A stretch of 64,000 bases of DNA, taken from positions 1,384,293 through 1,448,292 of the forward strand of contig BQUP01000006.1 in the NCBI GenBank assembly GCA_022835595.1, given 5' to 3'. The translations under genes and the position numbers were made by a program. The notes under the pieces are model-generated. The model was given only the letters and a program-made list of their open reading frames with translations. It was not told the origin of the DNA and ran no database searches. How positions within the stretch are numbered: position 1 is the stretch's first letter; each line of letters opens with the position of its first letter. The DNA is from Cystobasidium ongulense. Lineage: Eukaryota; Basidiomycota; Cystobasidiomycetes; Cystobasidiales; Cystobasidiaceae. Positions 49,485 through 59,000 of the stretch are shown one piece after another.

Positions 49485-49940
49485 AGACCGAACACCTACT
49501 TTCTTTGGTTCAATGTCGATATGAGTGTTCTTCTGGCCACCTAGCTAGTCTTGAAGAATCGGACTCGGAAGAAACACACTCCGCCGAACTGACGACCAAT
49601 ACGCTCTCAGCACCCCGATTCAGGAGATACAATACGAATCCCACCCAAGACAGTGTCAAGGCTCATCTCTATACACCCTCGTAGCAGGCTGGCATTCTTT
49701 TTCGCTTTGCGCGACGGACTGCTTCGCCACTTTCCGTGAAAATTTCGGGTAAGTTGTCCCTTCAGGAGCTCGACATTTTCTGGGCGGAGAACGGCTGATC
49801 TTACATTTGCGTAGCGGACTAATTCCGGTCGTTACGCCTGGCACGCACATGGACTTTTCCTGGTTGGGCAAGGGGCTGTGGTTTTCCGCCACAGATGGAA
49901 TCAGCACGAGCGACGGGATGATGGACAGTGTCAGGGGGAA
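49485..49940. promoter_or_regulatory. Gap between tandem paralogs
   Basis: A 456-base gap holding the promoter of paralog A and 3' sequence of paralog B. A minus-strand frame at 49656-49907 is open but not recognised. An alternative last exon of paralog B may lie here (see that entry). Confidence 0.4.
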
Positions 49941-52582
49941 TCATTCTGGAGACGCAGTGAGTACGTAGCTTACATTGCCATAGTAATTTGAGCCTCCATA
50001 TCCACCTTGACCAAGCCCTACCATGGGCATGGGAGCAAACGGCCCTACCAGACCGGCCATGCTATTCGTAAGGGGGGGCATCATATTGGAGTACATCATA
50101 TTGGGGTGCATCGGATGATATGGATAAGGCGCGTAATTCATCGCAGGGTTACTTTCCGCCCGATCAACCATCGTTCTAAAAGCCCTCTGATATTGGGCCT
50201 GCCAACCAAACTTTGCCATTATTGATTCGAGGGGCTCGATACCACCGACGACTTGATCCTGGAGTCGCTTGGGGACCGTGCCAAATGCTTCCTCGAGCGC
50301 TTTCTGATCTGTAAAGTGGTCGAGTATTAGCCAAACATACGAAGCTGGCTGAAAGGCGTGGGATGTTTCTCATGCCTATGTCCTTGGTCAATCCTGGATT
50401 GAGTAGGTGCCCAGGAAGGTTGCTGTATGGCTCGAGCTGTTGGAAGAGGTGAGTATCAGAATTGTTTATCGCGTCCGAGTCAAACGAAGACCACTCACAT
50501 CAGGAAGTGGAATATTAAACTTGCTGATTTTCATTGCATAGGCCTCCCGAGGTGCTCGGCCGAGCATGCGGTTTTCCTCCTCTATACCTTCGTTGAGTAC
50601 TCGAACTACTTCAGACGCTGGAGCCATGAAGTGCGAGTCTTTCTTCTGTGGCACAGCATACGACTTGCTCGCAGTAGGAATGGAGTAATGATCTGGTTTA
50701 GATATAAGAAACGCAAACAAAGACTGTCGATGACTATGCGTCGCAGGCAGGCCAAATGACAGATTGATGAGTGCGACGAGAAAGAGAGCGAGGGCTGCTA
50801 TTATTAGCTGTAATTCGACTCCCTTTGTCATGAATTCGACCTGAGCAGATACATGTCAGTCATCAGGTAGTCTTCGTCAAGGATTGCAAGCTTACACCAC
50901 TGGTTTGGGAACGCGCGTAAAGTGTGTCAGTATAGTAGTAAACCTCGTGGCATACTCGCGCGAAAATCAACTTTAGAACCTATCAACCACTCACATCCAC
51001 GATTGGGCCATACCAGCGACTGCAGCCGAGTGGATTTTCCGGTCGTGCCGTAGGCGAAGGTTTTCGAAGAACAAGAACACAACAAGGATCATTACGAACC
51101 ACAGGCTGTACATGACACTGAAGCCAGTGGCCAGGGGTCCGCTGAAAAAGGTGTGTCCGTAGCGTCAGTCGCAAGCATGATTGTTCGGTGAATAAGGCAG
51201 CGACCGCAAATGTCCACGGAAGCGTGGGTAAGCCAGGCTCGTCAACTCACCGTTTGGCGAGGCTGCTTCCATTGTAATACAGACAGGATACGGACAAATC
51301 ACTTGCCGGTACCCTATCCTGGTTCTTGTCTTTGAGTGTTTTACGTGCGACCAGCCGAGGCTCGGTAGTAGCCACTGCGGTCTTGGACGCATTATCCAGT
51401 ATTACCGCCGAGACTGTTATTGTCGGTGAGGACGTGGTCACGCGCGTCTCACTTGTCCACTCGCTAGCCACTCCCGTCCTTCTTTGATGTGAAGTGCTCT
51501 TCCTCTTCGTCTTTGTCTTTGTTTTCGATGCCTTTGTTTTCGACGCCCGTGTCGCTTGTCTGAAAGATGTGGCATACATCGAGTCGAACTCTGTTTGGGT
51601 CAGCTGCGTATGCACGTAGGCTGATGAGGAGTTTCCCGATACAGCATTCGACCCGCCATTGGTAGTGTCATCTACGTACGAGGCGTTTATGGTGCGCGCT
51701 ATAATGCTGATCTGCAGGAAAATACAGTAGCCGAACGCGAGAAGGCAGAGAATAGACATTGCCAGGCTAGCGTATGATACATTTGGATTGCCAAATGCAT
51801 CTGGCTTGCCTCCAAAGTATCGGAGAGCCTGGCTGTAAAGCTTGAATGCGATCTTGTGGCGCAGCGGGAGAATGTGATAGGTCGCTACAAACCGTAAGCG
51901 GAGGAAATATGCAAAGGTTGCACTATTAGTCTCGCGTCGAGCACAAAGGCGCTCAATAGGCTGACTCACTTTCAGCTTTGGCCCTTGCATACTCGGTTTT
52001 TTTCCGCAACTCCTCCAACCCTTTCTGCTGATCCGGTGAGGCTTTGGCGAGCACCCTAGCCATGGTTGATGACTTCAGATTTGAAGCTATTTCCTTCAAT
52101 CGCTCCTTTCGCTTTGTCTTTCGCTCGTTTGCATCAGCATCACCAGGCAGATATTCTTCATCGTATCCGTCCTCTGCTTCGCTCTCCTCATCTATCACGC
52201 TGATCGCTTTTGCTAATTCTGCATTCTTGGCTTCAGCCTTTTTCAAAGCAGCTGCAAGCATGGTGTACTTTTGCAAAAACCATTTTGCTGCCAGTAAGGG
52301 TTTCTTGGGTACGTTATCCGGACTGACGTCTTTGATCATGTACTCGGTGTACTGGAAATACTCTTCTCTTCGGTCCGCGTCCTCAGAATCTTCACGTTCT
52401 TTAAGCGGTTTAAATTTGCCATGCAGAGACTTCATCTTTGTCAATTCTTCTTCCTCTTCTTCCTCATCGCTGTTTCCCTCTGAGGGACTGTGACCATAGT
52501 TATTTCCCGGTGAGGGACTGAGACCCTCCTCAATAAATCGAAGGCGTTCAGTATTGCTGCGACTTCGGCTGGACGAGGCCAT
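49941..52582 (-). CDS. Polytopic membrane protein, tandem paralog B, with long cytosolic N-terminus
   Basis: Seven exons: 52582-51970, 51884-51251, 51141-50995, 50899-50896, 50840-50499, 50436-50376, 50308-49941; 722 residues. The N-terminal ~205 residues are Ser-rich, acidic and coiled-coil-like (ALKKAEAKNAELAKAISVI; LKEIASNLKSS), absent from paralog A. The shared region begins in exon 2: MSILCLLAFGYCIFLQISII, MYSLWFVMILVVFLFF, HSAAVAGMAQSWIG and LQLIIAALALFLVALINLSFG. Exon 4 is only 4 nt. The intron at 50309-50375 starts with GC (GCATGA); no GT donor restores the frame. The end is uncertain: a GTAAGC donor after GGSNYYGN could splice to a short exon near 49880. Function unknown. Confidence 0.75.
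50896..50899 (-). other. 4-nt microexon of paralog B
   Basis: TGGT on the minus strand lies between an AACCAG acceptor and a GTAAGC donor. With AT before it, it gives ATT GGT (Ile-Gly), the same residues and phase as the 4-nt exon of paralog A. Confidence 0.75.
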
Positions 52583-52767
52583 GAGCGAGTGAAGCTGCTG
52601 ATAACGCGGTGGGCAGTTGCCGAACAGATTGATGGAGAAAGCAAGAGAGGTGGGGTTTTTGCACACCCTTTGCCCCATCATAGAACTGGCCTCAACGTAG
52701 AGGGCTGTCAGGCGGTCCGACCGTCTGACCGTGGAACAGGTCGAGCGGTCATACCAAGCAGCGCTCG

Positions 52768-52795
52768 ACTTACGCAACGCAACTTACGCGACGCA
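52768..52795. repeat. 14-bp tandem duplication
   Basis: ACTTACGCAACGCA is followed directly by ACTTACGCGACGCA (one mismatch). Confidence 0.8.
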
Positions 52796-53280
52796 AAGCA
52801 CAGCCAAAATGCCTCTGAGGTGCGACTTGACAGACTGTCTGACCATGTAGACGCGGAACACGGCGAACGCTCCTGCGTTGCGACGGTGCGATCAGCGATT
52901 GGGTAATACACGCCCAAGACAAAAGACAAGCACCAGGTGGACTTGAAGGACGGTTGGACGTTGGCACCGCAAAGTCCTTGAAACACGGTCAGACTGTCCG
53001 TGTCGTTACACATACTGAGTAATCGAGAGGCGACACAGCCGAGTGCATTGAAGAGCATGGCCAGGGCAATGCGCGAAACATGTACTCAACTTGACTAGCG
53101 AGCGAGCCACTGCCAGAGTATGGATGATCCGAATCAGCTGCCAAATGCCTACAATAGGTCCAAGCACTCACCTCATTAGATACCACGAGACTGCAGCTTC
53201 TAGCTGAAAAGGATGCTTTGCAGGTGACCCGCAAGTCACCATAATCAGTATAGCATGTATGGAACTGCAATGCTGCTCTT

Positions 53281-53385
53281 TGATCATCCCTGGCTACCTG
53301 TGACATTATTTGACCCGAGTGTTCGATATAACCGCTCTTGGATCATGCCTGGCTACCCATGACACAAGTTGATCTGAGTGTCCGA
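53281..53385. repeat. ~60-bp imperfect tandem duplication
   Basis: A unit starting GATCAT.CCTGGCTACC near 53282 recurs at 53341. Both copies continue TGACA, then GAGTGT.CGA after the same spacing. Differences are scattered, so the duplication is not recent. Confidence 0.75.
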
Positions 53386-53664
53386 GAGGCCAACAAGGCG
53401 GCCGTTCAAGCTAATCTCCAGATGGATCAAATCGGAATGAGTAAGGCATTTCTCCATAACATCTGCCCGATTCCCATTGCTGATGAGCCATTCAAGCGAC
53501 TTCCTAATGCAAGATGATACACCGCGAGCAGCTGTGACTATCACCTCCCGTCCTTGAGGCGTTTCGATCGGATGCACCGTTGTTGTCCATGTGCACTTCG
53601 CTCCAGCCATGCTACAGCTCCGCCATCGGAGATCATGCTCAGCTGATACGTAAATCAACGCCAT
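53353..53664 (-). CDS. Possible small protein, unrecognised
   Basis: An open frame of 103 codons begins MALIYVSAEHDLRWRSCSM and contains VIVTAARGVSSCIRKSLEWLI. The composition is protein-like, but there is no recognised family, and its 3' end overlaps the tandem duplication. It may be chance. Confidence 0.2.
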   Translation of the reverse strand: MALIYVSAEHDLRWRSCSMAGAKCTWTTTVHPIETPQGREVIVTAARGVSSCIRKSLEWLISNGNRADVMEKCLTHSDLIHLEISLNGRLVGLSDTQINLCHG

Positions 53665-53999
53665 GTCTCGGTAATGTCCTGCTGCGCTGGCGCAGTCTCC
53701 TAGACTTTATTGACGCATTTCCCCTGACCTAGACTCTATTCGCCGCTCTTCCTGCCTACCTTCATTGCACTTTGTATTGTTGAATCGTGATGTAGACCTC
53801 TTTCGGAGTCAGAACACCACACAGGCTTGTATGACCTCGTATCTAACCAGTAAGAGAGCATGTCGTAACCACAGCCTATCTTCGTACCATATATTGTAGG
53901 TGGCTCGATTGGCTTGCAAGCAGTCGAGTTGGCATCGATAGCGGGCCAAAGCGGGTCCGGCCTACGGCTACAGAATCAGTCGTTATGTAGATGGCTTTA

Positions 54000-54976
54000 T
54001 CAGGCTCCTTCAATATCCTTTCTAAGATTCTTGATCTCGGATTCGTATTGTATTAATTTGGCACGCCAACTCTCCAGCTCTTCAACCACTTTGTTCCGTG
54101 CAGAATCCAAGCGCTCGCTTTCTTTTTTCTCTGTCTCTAGCGAGAGTTCTCCGAAGGCACCGCCGTTGTGTGGTGATATAGGAACTGGCTCCACTGAATG
54201 TATAGGTCTTGGTACCGCAGGCCTGTAACAGACAGTACGCCACACGGTATCAGCTCTTTCTCAACACGCTGACGCACGCTGACACGTACAAGGGAGTTGC
54301 AGCATTCTGAACCATGATATTATAAAGTGCTTCTGTTGGATCGTTGAAGACTATCTCATCGTATTGCCAAGAGTGAACGGGCAGACTGTTCATGGTATCT
54401 GTACCAGGCCCGGCTTCCGGCGCGGGAACGACGAGATTATTCTTGACTGTCCAGGGATGAAGCTTGAGAAGGTGATGCACTGTAAGGATCTTCTCGTTCG
54501 CTTCCGCTACGAAGAATATTTTGATCTGCACTTCGAACTCTCCCCACCCCGTCTCTGTGACTTCAAATGGTGGTTTATCGATAACTGCAAGTCCGTGCAA
54601 TGCGCAAATTAGCTGACTACACCATGCATTCATATGCTCTTATGGCCAACCTACCTCTGGTTGGCGTAGGATAGGTCTCATGCAGCTTGAATGAGACCTT
54701 TTTGATAAAATAGCTAGTATCGTCTAGTCCGCCAATGTGCTGCACTTCGCCTCGCTTGCCTGGGGGTGGGCTTGCAGCTGAGCGCACAGCAATGGTCCAT
54801 CTATGAGTATGGTCTGGTACAGCACGCTCGCTGGGAAGCAGGAACTGTGCCGTGTTGCCGTAGACGATGGGCCTGTGGATTGCGATGCCCTGGTGTCAAA
54901 GCCGCTGTAGTTCAGTTGCGGAATGAAGCAAGCAAGCGACGAGAAGGCAACACACCTTTAGGCGTCTCTGAGCCAT
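54000..54976 (-). CDS. YAF9: YEATS-domain protein YAF9 (NuA4/SWR1 subunit)
   Basis: Four exons: 54976-54956, 54889-54655, 54584-54290, 54222-54000; 257 residues. It starts MAQRRLKGIAIHRPIVYGNTAQFL. The YEATS domain has HTHRWTIAVRSA, DDTSYFIKKVSFKLHETYPTP, PPFEVTETGWGEFEVQIKIFF and HHLLKLHPW; the aromatic cage region SYFIKKV and GWGEF that reads acyl-lysine is intact. The C-terminal coiled coil (LETEKKESERLDSARNKVVEELESWRAKL) is the typical Yaf9/GAS41 assembly helix. It is a shared subunit of NuA4 acetyltransferase and SWR1 remodeller. A 242-base divergent promoter separates it from the cyclin gene. Confidence 0.94.
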
Positions 54977-55218
54977 CTTGTACTGTGAGCAGCAGTAATC
55001 GAGGTCTCAAGCCAGAACAATGGGCGTGTCTTGGTGGGTTGTTAGTGAAGTGAAGAGCACCGAACGCCGTAGATATCGCATGAGTGCAACTCGCACACGG
55101 CCTTGCGGTCTCCCAACCGGTCAGACAAGACAAAGCCAGAATCCTCTCGAATCGCTGACCAAGGGTATCGTCGTCGTACAAGACACTCTGACCGATGGCT
55201 CTACCCATCGACTCTGCC
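54977..55218. promoter_or_regulatory. Bidirectional promoter, YAF9 / cyclin
   Basis: A 242-base gap between divergent start codons of a chromatin subunit and a transcription cyclin; co-regulation is possible. No specific site is named. Confidence 0.55.
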
Positions 55219-56702
55219 ATGGACGCGGACTCGCTTGCTGAAGCAGCGGTGGCGCCCTCGACGGCAAAGCTGTACAAGCCATAGTGAGGCATACAGCACG
55301 TATTCTCGAGCTTGGAGGGCCTTACTAACACTCTTGATCTATTCAATCAGCTTCTTGCCTGTCGAAGTCGCCCATCTCATTCAGCGCAATGCTGGCAAGT
55401 CTGCACCTACGCGAGTAGAGTCGCTGCGACAGCTGGCTTGCAGCCTCATAGACAAAATTGGCGGTAGATTGGGATTGTATGTGATGCATGCTGCAGCTCC
55501 CTTCTATCCTCTTTCGCAAATTTGATGCTGTTCTCTGTTTCGATAGCCCGCGACGCACCATTGCAACGGCTCAGGTGCTTTACCACCGATTTCACTTGTA
55601 CTTTCCGGTCAAGAGCTTTGCCATTCAAGTGAGCTTCTACTTCTTTCAGGTCCTACTTACTGCCTTCTTACGTAGCGTCACTGTGTTCGGTAGGACATGG
55701 CTATAGTTGTGCTTCTAGTCTCATCCAAGCTTGAAGACACTCTCAAAAAGTTGCGAGACATACAAATAGCCGCCTATCAAATCAAGGCTGCACAAGACGG
55801 TACAAATGCTTTCACAGAACCGGATCAACAAGTTCTTGACGGCGATCGAGCTCGGCTCATAGGCATCGAGCGCCTCATCTTGGAAACCATTTCGTTCAAC
55901 TTTAATCTTCGATCTTCCGGCGCCTATCCAACTCGCGAAGCTAGCTCGCCTAGTAGTCGAAATCAAGATGTGTTTGCATATGTGCTGAAGCTTGGGCGCG
56001 TGTTGGGTGGTGGGTGCTGGCCAGGGAACGCTCAAGCGATTTCCGCTGACAAAGTCTTGCGATCTTTCAGCCGACAAAGACTACATCAAGCGTGCTTTCC
56101 GACTCGCAATTGATGCACATAGGACTGTGCTTCCGCTATCCTACCCACCTCATACCATCGCAGCTGCATGTTTATACCTGACAAGCTTCCTAACGACCGA
56201 TGCAGACGATGCTAGTGTTCCGTCTTTTGATCAGGGTTGGGCAGAGCGTATTCAATGCCTCCAGGACGATATAGAAGGTATTTTATGCATTTGCTGAGTA
56301 TGGCTACTCGGTACTGATGTTGTAGTACAACTTTGAACAGATGTTTGTCACGGAATATTGGACTTATTCCTTATGACAGGATCGGTCGGTTCTTCGATGT
56401 CAAGAAGCTCACCCTCTGAAACACTGCTCAATTACAAACCGGATCAAGCGTCTAGCTCCAGTAGCGCAGCGGTCGCCTCGGAACTTACACAGATCAAGAT
56501 CCGTCTGCGTGGTGAAGCTGAAAAGCGCAAGTCTACTGCCATACCTGCCGATCACCCACACAAAGTCCGTAAACTCACAGCTGGCACTTCGACGGGTCTC
56601 AATGGCTCAGATGGAGACGAGAATCACAGACGAGATATTTTCGGACGGGATGATGTGACTGTGCGATTCTTATGGGAGGAGGAGACGGTTACAGACTCTT
56701 AA
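55219..56702 (+). CDS. CTK2: Cyclin of the CTD-kinase type (CTK2 / cyclin K-like)
   Basis: Six exons: 55219-55283, 55351-55476, 55547-55628, 55694-56006, 56071-56277, 56341-56702; 384 residues. The cyclin box runs from RVESLRQLACSLIDKIGGRLGFPRRTIATAQVLYHRFHLYFPVKSFAIQDMAIVVLL in its first repeat (positions ~40-100), with VSSKLEDTLKKLRDI as the conserved KLED motif. A second repeat includes RLILETISFNFNL and YIKRAFRLAIDAHRTVLPLSYPPHTIAAACLYL. This pattern fits C-type transcription cyclins (Ctk2, cyclin K/T), which partner Ctk1/Cdk12 or Cdk9 to phosphorylate the RNA polymerase II C-terminal domain. The exact class is inferred. The C-terminal ~110 residues are polar. The exon 4 donor could be 56006 or 56009; both keep frame. 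Confidence 0.82.
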
Positions 56703-56907
56703 TCGCCCTTGAAATCACAGTTTGACCCTGCATACTACATAAATCGCAACGCCTATACACTTGCTATAGACTACACCTACAATGCAGAGATACACCACTG
56801 GCCAGGGCTAAGAGACAGGAGATTGGTGATAAGTGGCAAGGAACAGCTCTTCTCGAACGGCGGATTCCAAGCTTTGATACATAGATCCAAACGGCCAAAG
56901 AACGCGT

Positions 56908-59000
56908 TCACGCGTCGTACGAAACGCCAAAGCCTTGAGACAGATAATGTTCGACAATCTACGAAGCATTAGAGAAATATTAAGCAAATGCGACTCATAA
57001 GTCAGGAAGGAAGCGGTTAGACCTACCTGTGGATTCTGAGCGTCTTCCTTACTTAGATATACGTATGTTGGAACGAAGTTGTATCCTGGAGGAACCGCGG
57101 CAGGGTCAAACGTCTGATCTGACGAGGTTTGAGCGACGGTGCTGTAACTAGTCTGCTCTTGCGATCCCATGCTTGACGTAGCAGAAGTGACGGTACCAGT
57201 GGTAGTTGTACTGTGTTGTAATGCAGCCGTGGTAATAGCAGAGGAGTCGGGGCATTGTTGATTTATAAAGGGATGACTTGCAGCTTGTACAGCATTGCTG
57301 TAGGCCTGGCCTGAAGGGTGATGAGGAACTTCCCATCGTCCAAGACTAAACTTTCTTGAAAAGGAGGGTGAGAGAAGTGACACATCCGCATTATTGCCCT
57401 TGAAGCCTGCATAGCTGGATAAGAAAGGACTTTGAGATGTTGAAGGAAACTGGTTAAAGAGCGAGGCAGACTGTGAAGGCTCGCTCGAGGTTGTCGAAGC
57501 TTGATTGTGGAACAGGTGTTGCAGATTGGCAGCATTGCGCAGTGATGCCGGCAGACCGTTTCCAGCCGAGTCTGTCGCATACCGGTGATTAGATACTTGA
57601 GCTTGAGAATTGGTATGCTGAGCAAGAGAGGAATATTCGCCCGATGGGAAATCCGGACCAGAAGTTGCGATCGTTCTAGATCTCTTCGCACGATTGCTGA
57701 TCCCGTTCGTGTGGCCATTGGAGACTAACATGTTACTCTCCTCATTCGGTTGATCTGCACCTGAGGGCGGGGCCGAGCTGGGTCTTCCGCCCATGCCCAA
57801 GAAGAATGCCTGAGCTTGAGCATCAGCTTGTTGAATGTTGCCCATACCATCGCTCAGCTTTGAATTTGATCTCGACCTGGATCGCGAGCGACTGGTTCTC
57901 TGTCTACCCTCCTGTTTATCTTTGATTTTCTGCTCTTCAACTTCCTTTTCTAGCTCCTCGGTGTCAACCTCTCTACCTTCAAGGAGAACTCGGGCCACAA
58001 CTTCACATTTTCTATCCTCTTCTTCAATCTCTTCTTCATCGACTACTTTCTTTCTACGACGTTTCGAAGGGACCTCCTTTCGATAAGTTGGTCGGTAACG
58101 GTAATTTGGATTCATGAGCTTGTGCTTCTCCTTTTCCTCATAAGCTAATTTTTCCCACACCTGAGAGGATGGCGTTCGTGTCAGAGAGGGCTGACGCGTA
58201 CAGCTTTCTCGCAAACAGATTTAGCGATACTCACGGCTTTCTCCTCGGGCTTAAGACCTTTCCACAGCTGTCCAACAATTCGACTGACCTGTCTGTGGTC
58301 GGTGATACCCAGGGAAGTCGGCAAGAGCTTGTTGGTACAAGCGTAGCTTCTGAACAGGATAAAGGCATTGCGAGGCCGCTGCGGGGAGAGGATTTTAGCG
58401 TCGTCGTCACCCAAGTGAATAACTGTCTTGACTCACTTTGACATGATCCTCAGGGACCTTTCTAGCATGTGATGGACGACCAGTGGAAGTCATTCTCACG
58501 TTCGCTTGAAGTTGAGGAGGTATGATGGGAGACGTCATTGGAATAGCAAAGGCATGATCCCCAACTTTGACGATGCGATGTTCAGAAGACGCAGTCGTCT
58601 TCGCCTCGTTGCTGTCGTTTGAAGCTGGACCTTGTCTGTTCGGATCGGAATTGGAAGTATTGGAAGCGAAAGAGTTGATAGAGAGCTGTCTGTCCTGATA
58701 GCCTCTTCTGTGTCGTAGCGGCCCAGCTGCCGATGGTCGACCAGCCTTGACCGAGTCCGAGCTCAAGCCCATGTTTTCAACGTCATTTGCATCGACTGCT
58801 GGATCCTGGCCAGCCTCAGTTGCCGTCGACGCGCTTTCCAGGTAAGAGAAGAGATTCGCACTGAGAGCTAGCATGTCTGCATCGACATTTGCAGGTGCTA
58901 GTAGATTTGGATTGTCGCGAGGCTTGTCCTCGAAGTGTGTAGCTTGTTGACTTGCGCAAGCTGTGGCTAGAGAGCTGAAGCTCGTCATTGGAGTCTGCAT
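56908..59000 (-). CDS. HMG-box transcription factor (MATA_HMG-type)
   Basis: Four exons: 59000-58437, 58378-58235, 58160-57027, 56958-56908; 630 residues. The HMG box, at ~residues 188-260, reads HVKRPRNAFILFRSYACTN, then DHRQVSRIVGQLWKGLKPEEKAVWEKLAYEEKEKHKLMNPNYRYRPTY, with a basic KRRRKK segment after. Sequence-specific HMG proteins of this type in fungi include mating regulators (Prf1, Ste11, Mat proteins); which one is not resolved. Both flanks are long and disordered, with an RSRSRSRS stretch and a Gln/Ser-rich C-terminus that could act in activation. The 51-nt last exon ends HYLSQGFGVSYDA. Introns in the box restore the consensus exactly. It converges on the cyclin gene and has about 2.1 kb of upstream non-coding sequence. 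Confidence 0.88.

Larger units (their letters stand above)
52583..53999. other. Gene-poor region with small tandem duplications
   Basis: About 1.4 kb between the start of paralog B and the stop of YAF9. It holds a 14-base tandem pair (52768-52795), a 60-base imperfect tandem duplication (53281-53385), and several short copies or inversions of a GACTGTCTGACC-like word around 52715-53000. A 103-codon minus-strand frame (53664-53353) and a 105-codon frame (53306-52989) are open but not recognised. No coding gene is supported with confidence. Confidence 0.5.

Noticed and set aside
49656-49907. 84-codon minus-strand frame between the tandem paralogs
   Set aside because: No family, basic/Pro-rich composition, and it lies where paralog B may have an alternative last exon.
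56908-59000. Idea that the HMG gene marks a mating-type locus
   Set aside because: No pheromone, pheromone receptor or homeodomain pair lies beside it; the neighbours are housekeeping genes, so only the transcription-factor call is supported.
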